Shown: positions 8,921 through 22,340, counted from the first letter of the stretch. The stretch: DNA of 64,000 nucleotides from Leclercia adecarboxylata (GCF_006171285.1 NZ_CP040889.1:186001-250000), one strand, 5' to 3'. The notes: generated by a model not told the origin, from the sequence alone. Program-made: numbers and translations.

Positions 8921-8964
8921 AAAGGCGCTAAATAGCGATAAAAAACCAGGTTATTTGACGCATA
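8921..8964. promoter_or_regulatory. FlhDC box between fliE and fliF
   Basis: Two inverted half-sites fit the FlhDC pattern AAYGSN2-3AAATARCG: AAAGGCGCTAAATAGCG (8921-8937) and, on the other strand, TATGCGTCAAATAACC (8949-8964). They are separated by 11 bp, the usual spacing. The box lies in the divergent fliE-fliF region, so it can drive both class 2 operons. Confidence 0.75.
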
Positions 8965-9092
8965 GAAATTCCCGATTCATCAAATAATGGCACGGCCATG
9001 ATTATGGAATTTTTGTTGTGTTTGCCGACCCGGGAGTCTGTTTTGTTTCTCCACACCAATAATGAAATCCACGATGAGTCACGAGGTGCGCT

Positions 9093-12465
<3,373 letters not shown>

Positions 12466-12466
<1 letters not shown>

Positions 12467-13836
12467 TGACCGCACGCCTCACCCGCTGGCTCAACACCCT
12501 CGACAACTTTGAAACGAAGATGGCGCAGCTGCCCGCCGTGCGTCGCTATGGCCGCTTAACCCGCGCCACCGGCCTGGTGCTGGAAGCCACGGGCCTTCAG
12601 CTGCCGTTGGGGGCCACCTGCATTATTGAGCGGCCAGACGGGAACGAGATCCGCGAAGTCGAGAGTGAAGTGGTCGGCTTTAACGGCCAGCGCCTGTTCC
12701 TGATGCCGCTGGAAGAGGTCGAAGGGGTTCTGCCCGGCGCGCGGGTGTATGCCAAAAATTTATCCGGCGACGGACTGCACAGCGGCAAACAACTGCCGCT
12801 CGGCCCGGCGCTGCTCGGACGCGTGCTGGACGGCGGCGGTAAGCCGCTGGACGGCCTGCCCGCGCCCGATACCACCGAAACCGGCGCGCTGGTAACCCAG
12901 CCCTTCAACCCGTTACAACGAACGCCGATCGAGCATGTGCTGGATACCGGCGTGCGCCCGATCAACGCCCTGCTGACCGTCGGTCGCGGCCAGCGTATGG
13001 GCCTGTTTGCCGGTTCCGGCGTCGGTAAATCGGTGCTGCTCGGGATGATGGCTCGCTATACCCAGGCCGACGTTATCGTGGTGGGGCTGATTGGCGAGCG
13101 TGGCCGTGAAGTGAAAGATTTTATCGAGAACATCCTCGGCCCCGAAGGGCGTGCCCGCTCGGTAGTGATTGCCGCCCCGGCGGACGTCTCTCCCCTGCTG
13201 CGTATGCAGGGTGCCGCCTATGCCACCCGCATCGCCGAAGATTTCCGCGACCGGGGTCAGCACGTGCTGCTGATCATGGACTCCCTGACCCGTTATGCGA
13301 TGGCCCAGCGTGAGATCGCCCTGGCGATCGGCGAACCGCCGGCCACCAAAGGTTATCCGCCGTCGGTGTTTGCCAAATTACCGGCGCTGGTCGAGCGCGC
13401 GGGTAACGGCATCAGCGGCGGGGGCTCGATTACCGCGTTTTACACGGTTCTGACCGAAGGCGATGACCAGCAGGATCCGATTGCCGACTCGGCGCGTGCG
13501 ATCCTCGACGGCCATATCGTTCTGTCGCGCCGCCTGGCCGAAGCGGGCCACTACCCGGCGATTGATATTGAAGCCTCGATCAGCCGTGCGATGACGGCTC
13601 TGATCTCCGAGAAGCATTACGCCCGGGTGCGTAACTTCAAGCAGCTGCTCTCCAGCTTCCAGCGCAACCGCGATCTGGTCAGCGTCGGGGCCTATGCCAA
13701 AGGCAGCGACCCGATGCTCGACAAGGCGATTGCCCTGTGGCCGCACCTGGAGGCGTATCTGCAGCAGGGTATTTTTGAAAAAGCCGACTGGGAAAGCTCA
13801 ATCCAGGCTCTGGAGATGATCTTCCCGCAGGCGTAA
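12466..13836 (+). CDS. fliI: Flagellum-specific export ATPase FliI
   Basis: FliI is the F1-beta-like ATPase that energises early flagellar export. The start at 12466 (ATGA overlap with the fliH stop) gives 456 residues, as in E. coli. An upstream in-frame codon lies inside fliH and is rejected. The Walker A motif GSGVGKS is at 183-189, with the expected Walker B and catalytic segments ([26 protein letters not shown]) following. Confidence 0.98.
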
Positions 13837-13856
13837 CCAGGTAGAGGGCGAATGTC

Positions 13857-14300
13857 ATGGCACAACACGGCGCATTAACCACGCTGAAAGATCTGGCCGA
13901 AAAAGACGTTGATACTGCCGCACAGCAGCTGGGCGCGATGCGCCGCGGTTACCAGCAGGCGGAAGAGCAGCTGAAGATGTTGATCGACTACCAGCATGAG
14001 TATCGCAATAACCTCAATACCGATATGACGCAGGGCATCGGCAGCCAGCGCTGGATCAACTACCAACAGTTCATTCAGACGCTGGAAAAAGCGATCGAAC
14101 AGCATCGCCAGCAGGTACTTCAGTGGACCGAAAAGGTTGACCGGGCGTTGAACGTCTGGCGCGAAAAGAAACAGCGTCTACAGGCCTGGCAGACGCTGCA
14201 GGATCGCCAGCTTGCCGCCGCTATGCTGGCGGAAAACCGTCTCGATCAGAAAAAAATGGATGAATTTGCCCAGCGGGCAACAATGAGGACCCCGGAATGA
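13857..14300 (+). CDS. fliJ: Flagellar export chaperone FliJ
   Basis: A 147-residue, almost wholly helical and Gln/Glu/Lys-rich protein. FliJ is an antiparallel coiled coil that inserts into the FliI hexamer like the gamma subunit of F1 and recycles chaperones. The start [18 protein letters not shown] follows a GAGGGCG site 20 bp after fliI. It overlaps fliK by ATGA. Confidence 0.96.
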   Translation: MAQHGALTTLKDLAEKDVDTAAQQLGAMRRGYQQAEEQLKMLIDYQHEYRNNLNTDMTQGIGSQRWINYQQFIQTLEKAIEQHRQQVLQWTEKVDRALNVWREKKQRLQAWQTLQDRQLAAAMLAENRLDQKKMDEFAQRATMRTPE

Positions 14301-15493
14301 TCACCCTTCAACAACTGCTTTCGAGCGACAGCGAACTTACTGCTGGCGTCCGGGGCGGAAAAGCGGCCGATGGCGCGCAGGATTTTCTTGCCCTGCTGGC
14401 GGGCGCGTTAAGCGATGCAAAAGGCCAGGGCAAAGAAGCTGGCCTGACGCTGAGCGATCTGCAGGCATCGGGCGGCAAGCTCGCGAAAGCGGCACTGCAG
14501 GCCGGTGCGGCTGACGCCGACGTTGACGCCGATGCCGGTAAGCTGGCCGAACTGCTGGCGCGTCAGGACCTGACGTTCACCGACGAAAAAGCCACCCAGC
14601 CGGGGCTGACGCAGGGCCTGCTGCCCGCAGCCAAAAGCGACGTGCTGAAGAGCCTGACCCAGGCGGCGAAAGAGGCGGACAGTAAAACCGAGCTCAGCGA
14701 AGAGGAGCTGGCGGGCTTAAGCGCCTTAATGGCAATGCTGCCCCACCAGCAGACCGCAACCGCTGCGGCCCCTCAGCCGGTCAGCGCCACCAGTCTTGAC
14801 GTGAAGGCGGCAGCCACCAGCGAGCGCGGACGCCAGCCAGCCCTGGATACCAATGCCCTGGGCAGCACGAAAACCGTCGCTCAGGATAAAGATGCGTTGG
14901 TTGCCGACAACCAACTGACGCCAGCCGTCGCCGCGACCATCAACAAACAGGCGGCAGAGAGCACTCCGTCCCCGACCGGGCCAACCGCCACGATGGGGCC
15001 GATTGTCAGTACTCATACCTCCGTCCAGGGGACCTTTGCCGCCGCACAGGTGGTCAGCGCCCAGCTGGGCAGCAACGAGTGGCAGCAGACCATCAGCCAG
15101 CACATCACGCTGTTTACCCGTCAGGGCCAGCAGAGCGCCGAACTGCGTCTGCATCCGGAAGATCTTGGCCAGGTGCAGATCACCCTCAAGCTGGATGATA
15201 ATCAGGCGCAGCTGCAGATGGTGTCAGGCCATAGCCACGTTCGCGCGGCGCTGGAAGCGGCGCTGCCGGTTCTGCGCACCCAGCTGGCGGAGAACGGCAT
15301 TCAGCTGACCCAAAGCAGCATCAGCAGTGAAAACTTTAACGGTCAACAGCAGGCCTCTTCTCAGCATCATCAGCAGGCATCCCGCTCCGGCAATGCCGGC
15401 GGATTTGATGAAGAGAACGATGAGCTGCTGGCGGTACCTGCCTCCCTGCAGTCTGCCGCGCGTGGAAACAGCGCTGTCGATATCTTCGCCTAA
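14297..15493 (+). CDS. fliK: Flagellar hook-length control protein FliK
   Basis: FliK measures hook length and switches the export gate from hook to filament substrates. The 398-residue protein has a low-complexity Ala/Thr/Gln-rich N-terminal two-thirds. Its conserved C-terminal domain (about 265-350) contains [18 protein letters not shown], which contacts FlhB. The Gln/His-rich tail resembles E. coli. It is the last gene of the fliF operon; a 111-bp gap follows. Confidence 0.96.
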   Translation: MITLQQLLSSDSELTAGVRGGKAADGAQDFLALLAGALSDAKGQGKEAGLTLSDLQASGGKLAKAALQAGAADADVDADAGKLAELLARQDLTFTDEKATQPGLTQGLLPAAKSDVLKSLTQAAKEADSKTELSEEELAGLSALMAMLPHQQTATAAAPQPVSATSLDVKAAATSERGRQPALDTNALGSTKTVAQDKDALVADNQLTPAVAATINKQAAESTPSPTGPTATMGPIVSTHTSVQGTFAAAQVVSAQLGSNEWQQTISQHITLFTRQGQQSAELRLHPEDLGQVQITLKLDDNQAQLQMVSGHSHVRAALEAALPVLRTQLAENGIQLTQSSISSENFNGQQQASSQHHQQASRSGNAGGFDEENDELLAVPASLQSAARGNSAVDIFA

Positions 15494-15513
15494 ACCTAAA
15501 CGCCAGAGGTAGC

Positions 15514-15568
15514 GTGATTATCCCCGTCTTTTCGACCCTTTGACGGCGACGGGACACGGGATAATCAC
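15514..15568. other. Long-range inverted repeat upstream of fliL
   Basis: Arms GTGATTATCCC (15514-15524) and GGGATAATCAC (15558-15568) are perfect complements separated by 33 bp. The loop itself contains CCGTC and GACGG. No T run follows. It sits in the only sizeable gap of the fli block, between fliK and fliL, and could be an operator, an RNA hairpin in a read-through transcript, or a weak terminator. Confidence 0.55.
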
Positions 15569-15604
15569 CACATTAGCAGTTCCGAAACAGGAAGCACGCA
15601 ACAG

Positions 15605-16072
15605 ATGACTGACTCCGCCATCACCAAAAAAAGTAAGCGTTCCATCTGGATCCCGCTGCTGGTGTTAATTACGCTCGCCGCCTGCGCCACCGCAGGTTAC
15701 AGCTACTGGCGTATGAATAAAGCCCCTTCAGCCGAAGCCAAGGTAGAGCCACCACCACCGGCTGCACCGGTCTTTTTCGCGCTGGATACGTTCACCGTTA
15801 ACCTGGGCGACGCCGATCACGTATTTTACGTGGGCGTTACGCTGCGCCTGAAAGACGAAGCCACCCGCGCGCGTCTGAGTGAGTACCTGCCGGAAGTGCG
15901 CAGCCGTCTGCTGCTGCTGTTTTCCCGTCAGGATCCTGCCCAGCTCTCTACCGATGAAGGTAAACAGAAGCTGGTAGAAGCCATCAAGCAAACGCTGGCC
16001 GCGCCTCTGATCAGCGGTCAACCTAAGCAGGAAGTCACCGACGTTCTGTATACAGCTTTCATTCTGCGGTAA
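15605..16072 (+). CDS. fliL: Flagellar basal body-associated protein FliL
   Basis: FliL is a single-span inner-membrane protein that rings the stator units and supports torque and stator retention. The 155-residue protein has a short basic N-terminus, one transmembrane helix (about 13-33, [20 protein letters not shown]) and a periplasmic domain with a conserved C-terminal VLYTAFILR. It is the first gene of fliLMNOPQR. Confidence 0.98.
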   Translation: MTDSAITKKSKRSIWIPLLVLITLAACATAGYSYWRMNKAPSAEAKVEPPPPAAPVFFALDTFTVNLGDADHVFYVGVTLRLKDEATRARLSEYLPEVRSRLLLLFSRQDPAQLSTDEGKQKLVEAIKQTLAAPLISGQPKQEVTDVLYTAFILR

Positions 16073-16076
16073 CGAC

Positions 16077-17081
16077 ATGGGCGACAGTATTCTTTCTCAG
16101 GCGGAAATCGATGCGCTGCTCAACGGCGACAGCGATAAGGCCGACGAACCAAAAGCGGGCCAGGCGGGCGAAAGCGACATTCGCCCCTACGATCCTAATA
16201 CCCAGCGTCGCGTGGTGCGCGAGCGTCTGCAGGCGCTGGAGATCATTAACGAACGTTTCGCGCGTCAGTTCCGTATGGGGCTGTTTAACCTGCTGCGCCG
16301 TAGCCCGGATATCACCGTCGGCGCGATCCGCATTCAGCCGTATCATGAGTTCGCGCGTAACCTGCCGGTGCCGACGAACCTCAACCTGATCCACCTGAAG
16401 CCGCTGCGCGGCACGGGCCTGTTCGTCTTCTCGCCAAGCCTGGTGTTTATCGCCGTGGATAACCTGTTTGGCGGCGACGGACGTTTCCCGACCAAAGTGG
16501 AAGGGCGCGAGTTCACCCACACCGAACAGCGCGTCATCAACCGCATGCTGAAGCTGGCCCTTGAGGGCTATAGCGACGCATGGAAGGCGATCCACCCGCT
16601 GGACGTGGAGTATGTGCGTTCCGAGATGCAGGTGAAGTTCACCAACATCACCACCTCGCCAAACGACATCGTGGTCAACACCCCGTTCCACGTGGAGATC
16701 GGCAACCTGACCGGTGAGTTCAACATCTGCCTGCCGTTCAGCATGATTGAGCCGCTGCGCGAAGTGCTGGTGAACCCGCCGCTGGAAAACTCCCGCCATG
16801 AAGATCAGAACTGGCGTGAGAACCTGGTCCGCCAGGTTCAGCACTCCCAGCTGGAGCTGGTGGCGAACTTTGCCGACGTGCCGCTGCGTTTGTCGCAAAT
16901 TTTAAAATTAAAACCCGGCGATGTTCTGCCGATAGAAAAACCCGACCGCATCATTGCGCATGTGGATGGCGTGCCCGTGCTGACCAGCCAGTATGGCACC
17001 GTTAACAATCAGTACGCGTTACGCGTTGAGCACCTGATCAACCCGATTTTGAATTCTCTGAATGAGGAACAGCCCAAATGA
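16077..17081 (+). CDS. fliM: Flagellar motor switch protein FliM
   Basis: FliM is the C-ring protein that binds phosphorylated CheY and switches rotation. The 334 residues equal the E. coli length. The N-terminal CheY-binding peptide (MGDSILSQAEIDALLNGDS), the CheC-like middle domain and the C-terminal FliN-like SpoA domain (about 255-320, LKPGDVLPIEKPDRIIAHV) are all present. The stop overlaps the fliN start. Confidence 0.98.
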   Translation: MGDSILSQAEIDALLNGDSDKADEPKAGQAGESDIRPYDPNTQRRVVRERLQALEIINERFARQFRMGLFNLLRRSPDITVGAIRIQPYHEFARNLPVPTNLNLIHLKPLRGTGLFVFSPSLVFIAVDNLFGGDGRFPTKVEGREFTHTEQRVINRMLKLALEGYSDAWKAIHPLDVEYVRSEMQVKFTNITTSPNDIVVNTPFHVEIGNLTGEFNICLPFSMIEPLREVLVNPPLENSRHEDQNWRENLVRQVQHSQLELVANFADVPLRLSQILKLKPGDVLPIEKPDRIIAHVDGVPVLTSQYGTVNNQYALRVEHLINPILNSLNEEQPK

Positions 17082-17491
17082 GTGATATGAACAATCCGTC
17101 CGATGACAACACCGGAGCACTGGACGATCTGTGGGCTGAGGCGTTAAACGAACAACAGGCACCGGCCAGCAAAAGCGTTGCCGATGCGGTATTCCAGCAG
17201 CTGGGCGGCGGTGACGTCAGCGGTACGCTGCAGGATATCGATCTGATCATGGATATCCCGGTCAAGCTGACCGTGGAGCTGGGCCGTACCCGTATGACCA
17301 TCAAAGAGCTGCTGCGCCTGACGCAGGGTTCAGTGGTGGCGCTGGACGGTCTGGCCGGTGAGCCGCTGGATATTCTGATCAACGGCTACCTGATTGCCCA
17401 GGGTGAAGTGGTGGTTGTCGCCGACAAGTACGGCGTGCGCATCACCGACATCATCACCCCGTCTGAACGTATGCGTCGTCTGAGCCGTTAA
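17078..17491 (+). CDS. fliN: Flagellar motor switch protein FliN
   Basis: A 137-residue C-ring protein with a single SpoA domain in the C-terminal half (VKLTVELGRTRMTIKELL through DIITPSERMRRLSR). FliN forms the base of the C ring with FliM and binds FliH to dock the export ATPase. Its start overlaps the fliM stop by ATGA. Confidence 0.98.
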   Translation: MSDMNNPSDDNTGALDDLWAEALNEQQAPASKSVADAVFQQLGGGDVSGTLQDIDLIMDIPVKLTVELGRTRMTIKELLRLTQGSVVALDGLAGEPLDILINGYLIAQGEVVVVADKYGVRITDIITPSERMRRLSR

Positions 17492-17493
17492 GT

Positions 17494-17868
17494 ATGAAAA
17501 CCCAGGCAATCGTCTCACAACCCTCTGCCGTTCCAGGCTCGCCGCTGCTTCAGGTTAGCGGCGCGCTGCTGGGGATCATTGCCTTTATTCTGATTGTCGC
17601 GTGGCTTGCAAAACGCGTGGGTCTGGCGGGCAAAACCGCCGGAGCCCGCGGGTTGAAGCTCGCCGCCAGCACCTCGCTGGGCCCGCGTGAGCGGGTGGTG
17701 ATCGTGGAAGTGGAAGACGCCCGGCTGGTGCTGGGTGTCACCGCCTCACAAATTACTATTCTGCATACATTGCCGCCTGCGCCGGTCTCTGAGGAGAGTC
17801 GCGCAGAGGTTCAACCGGATTTTCAGTCCGTGATGAAGAGTTTGCTTAAGCGTTCCGGGAGATCGTGA
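17494..17868 (+). CDS. fliO: Flagellar export gate assembly protein FliO
   Basis: FliO is a membrane protein that helps assemble the FliP ring of the export gate. The 124-residue protein has one transmembrane segment (about 23-43, [20 protein letters not shown]) and a small cytoplasmic domain ([20 protein letters not shown]). It begins 3 bp after fliN and its stop overlaps the fliP start. Confidence 0.96.
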   Translation: MKTQAIVSQPSAVPGSPLLQVSGALLGIIAFILIVAWLAKRVGLAGKTAGARGLKLAASTSLGPRERVVIVEVEDARLVLGVTASQITILHTLPPAPVSEESRAEVQPDFQSVMKSLLKRSGRS

Positions 17869-18605
17869 TGCGCCGTTTGTTGTCCCTTACGCTGGCAGGC
17901 CTTGGCCTGTTTGCTCCCGCCGTGTATGCCCAGCTGCCAGGCCTTATCTCCACGCCGATGGCCAACGGTGGCCAGAGCTGGTCTCTGCCGGTGCAGACGC
18001 TGGTGTTTATCACCTCCCTGACCTTTATCCCGGCAATCCTGCTGATGATGACCAGCTTCACCCGTATCATCATCGTCTTCGGCCTGCTGCGAAACGCGCT
18101 GGGTACGCCCTCCGCGCCGCCTAACCAGGTGCTGCTCGGTCTGTCGCTGTTTTTGACCTTTTTTATTATGTCCCCGGTGATCGACAAGATTTATGTCGAC
18201 GCCTATCAGCCGTTTAGCGAAGAGAAGATCTCGATGCAGGAGGCGCTGGAAAAAGGGGCGCAGCCGCTGCGTGAATTTATGCTGCGTCAGACCCGTGAAG
18301 CCGACCTGGCGCTGTTTGCCCGTCTGGCTAACGCCGGGCCGATTCAGGGGCCGGAAGCGGTGCCGATGCGCATTCTGCTGCCCGCCTACGTCACCAGCGA
18401 GCTGAAAACCGCGTTCCAGATTGGCTTTACGATCTTCATTCCGTTTTTGATTATCGACCTGGTGATTGCCAGCGTCCTGATGGCGCTCGGGATGATGATG
18501 GTGCCACCGGCCACCATCGCCCTGCCCTTCAAGCTGATGCTGTTTGTTCTGGTGGACGGCTGGCAGCTGCTGGTGGGTTCGCTGGCGCAAAGTTTCTACA
18601 GTTGA
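17868..18605 (+). CDS. fliP: Flagellar export gate protein FliP
   Basis: FliP forms the pentameric core of the FliPQR export channel in the inner membrane. The ATG at 17868, overlapping the fliO stop, gives 245 residues, the E. coli length; a GTG one codon earlier is less likely. It has a cleavable signal peptide (to about residue 21, VYA-QLPG), four membrane segments and the highly conserved [19 protein letters not shown] stretch. Confidence 0.98.
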   Translation: MRRLLSLTLAGLGLFAPAVYAQLPGLISTPMANGGQSWSLPVQTLVFITSLTFIPAILLMMTSFTRIIIVFGLLRNALGTPSAPPNQVLLGLSLFLTFFIMSPVIDKIYVDAYQPFSEEKISMQEALEKGAQPLREFMLRQTREADLALFARLANAGPIQGPEAVPMRILLPAYVTSELKTAFQIGFTIFIPFLIIDLVIASVLMALGMMMVPPATIALPFKLMLFVLVDGWQLLVGSLAQSFYS

Positions 18606-18615
18606 GGAGCGCGCA

Positions 18616-18885
18616 ATGACGCCAGAATCGGTCATGATGATGGGCACGGAAGCGATGAAGGTCGCCATTTCCGTTGCCGCTCCCCTGCTGCTGGTGGCGC
18701 TGGTCACCGGTCTTGTCATCAGTATCCTGCAGGCCGCCACGCAGATTAACGAGATGACGCTGTCGTTTATCCCGAAAATCATCGCCGTATTTGTGGCGAT
18801 CATTATCGCCGGGCCCTGGATGCTGAACCTGCTGCTGGATTACATGCGCAATCTGTTCACCAACCTGCCTTACATCATCGGCTAG
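18616..18885 (+). CDS. fliQ: Flagellar export gate protein FliQ
   Basis: An 89-residue protein with two membrane helices; four copies wrap the FliP/FliR core of the export gate. The start [17 protein letters not shown] at 18616 follows GAGGAGCGCGCA. A longer in-frame extension back to 18544 lies within fliP and is rejected. fliR follows after 2 bp. Confidence 0.98.
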   Translation: MTPESVMMMGTEAMKVAISVAAPLLLVALVTGLVISILQAATQINEMTLSFIPKIIAVFVAIIIAGPWMLNLLLDYMRNLFTNLPYIIG

Positions 18886-18887
18886 TC

Positions 18888-19673
18888 ATGCTGCAAGTTA
18901 CCAGCGTTCAATGGCTTGAGTGGCTCGGCCTCTACTTCTGGCCGCTGCTGCGCATTCTGGCGCTGATTTCCACTGCGCCCATTCTGAGCGAACGGGCCAT
19001 TCCCAAGCGGGTGAAGGTCGGTCTGGCGATCCTGATCACCATTATCGTCGCCCCGACGCTGCCGCCGGTAAACGTGCCTATCTTTTCTGCCCCGGCGCTG
19101 TGGGTCGGATTACAGCAGATCCTGATCGGCGTCGCCATCGGCTTTACGATGCAGTTCGCATTTGCCGCCGTACGTACGGCCGGGGAGCTGATTGGCCTGC
19201 AGATGGGGCTGTCGTTCGCCACCTTCTTTGACCCGGGCAGCCGGCTGAACATGCCGATCCTCGCCCGTATCATCGACCTGCTGGCGATGCTGCTGTTTAT
19301 GGCCTTTGACGGCCATCTGTGGCTGATTTCGATGCTGGTGGATACCTTCCACACGCTGCCCATTGGCGGCAATCCGGTTAACAGCAACGCTTTCATGGCG
19401 CTGGTCAGCGCGGCCGGGCTGATTTTCCTCAACGGGCTGATGCTGGCGCTGCCGCTCATTACTCTGCTGCTGGCCGTCAACCTGTCGCTGGGTTTACTTA
19501 ACCGTATGGCGCCGCAGCTGTCGGTGTTTGTCATTGGTTTCCCGATTACCCTGACCATCGGTATTCTGCTTATCTCCCTCCTCATGCCGCTTATTGCACC
19601 TTTCTGCGAACATTTATTCAGTGAAGTATTTAATTTGCTGGCCGATATCGTGCGCGAACTTCCGACGAAATAA
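18888..19673 (+). CDS. fliR: Flagellar export gate protein FliR
   Basis: FliR completes the FliP5-Q4-R1 export gate. The 261 residues equal the E. coli length and are hydrophobic with about six membrane segments. The conserved [20 protein letters not shown] stretch is near residue 105. It is the last gene of the fliL operon. Confidence 0.98.
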   Translation: MLQVTSVQWLEWLGLYFWPLLRILALISTAPILSERAIPKRVKVGLAILITIIVAPTLPPVNVPIFSAPALWVGLQQILIGVAIGFTMQFAFAAVRTAGELIGLQMGLSFATFFDPGSRLNMPILARIIDLLAMLLFMAFDGHLWLISMLVDTFHTLPIGGNPVNSNAFMALVSAAGLIFLNGLMLALPLITLLLAVNLSLGLLNRMAPQLSVFVIGFPITLTIGILLISLLMPLIAPFCEHLFSEVFNLLADIVRELPTK

Positions 19674-19700
19674 TAACCCCTGTGTTTTATATTGTTTCTT

Positions 19701-19714
19701 TGAGGATATTCCTA
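19701..19714 (+). promoter_or_regulatory. RcsAB box upstream of rcsA
   Basis: TGAGGATATTCCTA closely fits the RcsAB consensus TaAGaatatTCctA and lies 254 bp upstream of rcsA. The E. coli rcsA promoter is autoactivated through such a box. The remaining AT-rich 250 bp between it and the start hold no gene I can see. Confidence 0.8.
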
Positions 19715-19967
19715 AAATAAAGATCGCGAAACATCTGCCAGGATATATCTGATGCGGGTTGAATGTTTTAATGCTACTCACATAATTCAACATTTACTTT
19801 ACTTTAAGATGTTTCCTGGCAAATTATACGTAACTTTACGGGATAGTGAGTTCGCCTGAAAGTCCTTGTAATGCTCACAGGTAATTTATTTTTTCCATCC
19901 CGTTTGGCTGTTATAGAGCTCTCAGGCAGGTGGTTAATTATCGTTATGCATTGAGTGAGGGTATGCC

Positions 19968-20591
19968 ATGTCAACGATCATTATGGATTTATGCAGTTAC
20001 ACCCGGCTAGGGTTAACCGGGTATCTGGCCAGCAGAGGGGTAAAGAAAAAGGACATCAACGATGTACATACCGTTGACGAACTTGCCGCCGCATGCGAGG
20101 CCTTTACGCCAGGTGTGGTGTTTATTAATGAGGACTGTTTCATTCACGACCCCGCCAACAGTCAGCAAATAAAGCACATCATTAATCAACATCCCGGCAC
20201 ACTGTTTATTGTTTTTATGGCGATAGCCAATATCCATTTCGATGAATATTTGCGGGTTCGTCAGAATCTTCTGATTAGTTCAAAATCTATTAAACCAGAA
20301 TCACTGGATGAACTGGTGGGGGATTATTTAAGCAAAGAGATAAAGAGTGTAGCGGAATTTAATTTTCCGACTTTATCATTAAGCCGAACTGAATCCAGCA
20401 TGCTGCGAATGTGGATGGCTGGACAGGGAACGATTCAGATTTCCGACCAGATGAATATCAAGGCGAAAACCGTATCGTCACATAAGGGAAATATTAAAAG
20501 GAAGATAAAAACGCATAATAAGCAAGTGATCTATCATGTCGTTCGTCTGACAGATAATGTGACCAACGGAATTTACGTTAACCTGCGATAA
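19968..20591 (+). CDS. rcsA: Capsule regulator RcsA
   Basis: RcsA pairs with phosphorylated RcsB to activate colanic-acid capsule genes and to repress flhDC. The 207-residue protein has the family N-terminus [20 protein letters not shown] and a C-terminal LuxR-type helix-turn-helix (about 135-200: [20 protein letters not shown], then [14 protein letters not shown]). In E. coli it is a Lon substrate. Its position next to the fli cluster is conserved. Confidence 0.98.
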   Translation: MSTIIMDLCSYTRLGLTGYLASRGVKKKDINDVHTVDELAAACEAFTPGVVFINEDCFIHDPANSQQIKHIINQHPGTLFIVFMAIANIHFDEYLRVRQNLLISSKSIKPESLDELVGDYLSKEIKSVAEFNFPTLSLSRTESSMLRMWMAGQGTIQISDQMNIKAKTVSSHKGNIKRKIKTHNKQVIYHVVRLTDNVTNGIYVNLR

Positions 20592-20619
20592 CCCCTTCTC
20601 CTTTCTTACACGCAATCCG

Positions 20620-20644
20620 ATCTCTGGCTATGCCAGAGATTTTT
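20620..20644. terminator. Terminator between rcsA and dsrB
   Basis: A perfect nine-base stem ATCTCTGGC / GCCAGAGAT with a three-base loop is followed by TTTT on the plus strand. It lies between converging rcsA and dsrB. Confidence 0.8.
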
Positions 20645-20683
20645 CATTCCGGTCAGGCCAGCCCGCGCCACCCGACATCCACG

Positions 20684-20872
20684 CTACTCCTGGCTCTCAA
20701 CGAAGATACCGTCAGGGTGGCCCAGCTCGTTAAAGAACCAGATCCCGAGCGGGTAGTCTTCCAGCGAGACCAGATACATCGTGCCTTCATTAAACTGTTC
20801 AACCGCCAGTACAACACCCGGGCGACGCGGCCCGCCATCGGTTTTAACTGTGACCCGATCGTTGACGTTCAT
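20684..20872 (-). CDS. dsrB: DsrB family small protein
   Basis: A 62-residue basic-acidic protein, [19 protein letters not shown], nearly identical to E. coli DsrB over its length. The ATG at 20872 follows AGGAGGATTTT; longer upstream extensions in this frame are not supported. It has an SH3-like, KOW-resembling beta-rich composition. The function is unknown; in E. coli it is downstream of rcsA and linked to sigma-S. Confidence 0.93.
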   Translation of the reverse strand: MNVNDRVTVKTDGGPRRPGVVLAVEQFNEGTMYLVSLEDYPLGIWFFNELGHPDGIFVESQE

Positions 20873-21000
20873 AAAATCCTCCTCTGGTTTTGAGCCAGTG
20901 TAGAACAAAACGTGAAAACTGGCAGCGTGTTGCCGCGCGATTGCCGCTTTTATCGGCGGTCTATACTTACAGATGAGTTCGGTTAAATGAGGAGTAAGGA

Positions 21001-21228
21001 ATGAAGACCGCAAAAGAGTACAGCGAGACCGCAAAACGGGAAGTGAATGTTGACGTTGACGCCCTGCTCGCCGCAATCAATGAAATCAGCGAGAGCGAGG
21101 TCAAGCGGATCGAGGATGACCCTACCCGGGTCAGAGTGAACGACAGGGATTACCATACCTGGCGCGAGCTGGCGGAGGCCTTCGAGCTGGATATTCATGA
21201 TTTTAGCGTGACGGAAGTGAACCGCTGA
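21001..21228 (+). CDS. yodD: YodD family protein
   Basis: A 75-residue acidic protein, [20 protein letters not shown], that matches E. coli YodD in length and most positions (ending [12 protein letters not shown]). A strong AGGAGTAAGGA site precedes the ATG. It is divergent from dsrB, and its stop is 5 bp from the 3' end of the DsrA gene on the other strand. Its molecular function is unknown. Confidence 0.93.
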   Translation: MKTAKEYSETAKREVNVDVDALLAAINEISESEVKRIEDDPTRVRVNDRDYHTWRELAEAFELDIHDFSVTEVNR

Positions 21229-21232
21229 GGCG

Positions 21233-21321
21233 AAAAAAATCCCGGTCATGGGGTGACCGGGATCAAACTTGCTTATGCAAGAAGCACTTGTAAATTCGTT
21301 ACACCAGGAAATCTGATGTCG
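21233..21321 (-). ncRNA. dsrA: DsrA small regulatory RNA
   Basis: The minus strand reads ACATCAGATTTCCTGGTGTA, then CGAATTTACAAGTGCTTC and TTGCATAAGCAAG, the hallmark segments of E. coli DsrA. DsrA pairs with the rpoS leader to open it and with hns mRNA to repress it, using Hfq. The rpoS-pairing 5' half and the second hairpin are kept. The terminator hairpin (about 21240-21262) keeps its ATCCCGGTCA stem with compensated changes and ends in a T run at 21233-21239. The position beside yodD and yedP matches E. coli. The exact 5' end is inferred. Confidence 0.93.
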
Positions 21322-21324
21322 GGT

Positions 21325-21352
21325 AAACATTATCTGCAAAATTTTTGCAAGA
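21325..21352 (-). promoter_or_regulatory. Likely dsrA promoter
   Basis: On the minus strand TTGTCT precedes GATAAT with roughly the right spacing (15-16 bp) and ends a few bases upstream of the inferred DsrA 5' end. E. coli dsrA has a comparable temperature-responsive promoter. Confidence 0.5.
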
Positions 21353-21527
21353 CAAGGAAATATTCTTCACATTTATAGTTACCGGGCGAAATTAAAATAT
21401 TAGTTATGGTTCCACAACACGCGTGGGGCGCGGGGTGCGCGGGATCGGTTCCAGACGTAAACCGTTTTAGCGAATTTGCTTTTAAGAAAAATCCTATAAA
21501 AGGCCTTTATCAGTTACGGGAGATGCT

Positions 21528-22340
21528 ATGCCTTCACTTGACGATCCGCTGCTCATTTATAGCGATCTGGACGGCACATTGCTGGACATTCACACCTATG
21601 ACTGGCAGCCCGCGCTTGGCTGGCTGGAGAAGTTACGGGACAACCAGATCCCGGTGATCCTCTGCAGCAGTAAAACCGCGGCGGAGATGCTGGAGATCCA
21701 GAGCGACCTGGGCCTGGATGGCCTGCCCTTTATTGCGGAAAACGGCGCGGTGATCCAGCTGGACGTGCGCTGGAACGACCATCCCGACGCCCCACGGTTA
21801 ATCACCGGCGCTGCCCATACCGACATCGTTAACGTCATTAACCAGCTGCGCGACCGGGAGGGTTATAAATTCACCACCTTTGATGATGTGGATGAGCGGG
21901 TGATTAGTGAATGGACCGGGCTTAACCGCGAGCGCGCGGCGCTGGCGAAGCTGCATGAAGCCTCGGTGACCCTTATCTGGCGCGACAGCGACGAGAGAAT
22001 GGCCGCCTTTGACGATGCGCTGGCCGGGCTGGGGCTGAAGTTTGTGCAGGGCGCGCGGTTCTGGCATGTTCTGGATGAGCGCGGCGGCAAAGACCAGGCG
22101 ATTAACTGGCTTAACGAGCAGTACCTGCAGCGCGAAGGCGCGCTCCCCACTACCCTCGGCCTGGGGGACGGCCCCAACGACGCCCCGCTGCTGGATAGCG
22201 TCGATTACGCCGTGGTGGTCAAAGGCATTAATCGCCAGGGCGTGGCGCTAAAAAACGACGACCCGGCGCGGGTCTACCATACCCACCAGCCCGGCCCTGC
22301 CGGATGGCGTGAAGGGCTGGATCACTTCTTCTCGTCCTGA
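21528..22340 (+). CDS. yedP: Mannosyl-3-phosphoglycerate phosphatase family protein YedP
   Basis: A HAD-superfamily phosphatase of 270 residues. Motif I DLDGT is at 13-17 (the two catalytic Asp are 13 and 15), motif II is in [11 protein letters not shown] and motif IV is [12 protein letters not shown] near 220. The family is named for the phosphatase acting on mannosyl-3-phosphoglycerate, but the physiological substrate in enterobacteria is uncertain. Its 3' end overlaps the convergent dgcQ by 19 bp. Confidence 0.93.
   Translation: MPSLDDPLLIYSDLDGTLLDIHTYDWQPALGWLEKLRDNQIPVILCSSKTAAEMLEIQSDLGLDGLPFIAENGAVIQLDVRWNDHPDAPRLITGAAHTDIVNVINQLRDREGYKFTTFDDVDERVISEWTGLNRERAALAKLHEASVTLIWRDSDERMAAFDDALAGLGLKFVQGARFWHVLDERGGKDQAINWLNEQYLQREGALPTTLGLGDGPNDAPLLDSVDYAVVVKGINRQGVALKNDDPARVYHTHQPGPAGWREGLDHFFSS

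Noticed and set aside
16059..16898. A 279-codon minus-strand ORF across fliM, and a similar 288-codon one across hisG (59629-60495).
   Set aside because: Both are antisense frames of strongly conserved genes, His/Gln/Arg-rich, without ribosome sites or recognisable motifs.
17823..18803. A 326-codon minus-strand ORF across fliP and fliQ.
   Set aside because: It lies wholly opposite two conserved export-gate genes and has the biased composition of an antisense frame.
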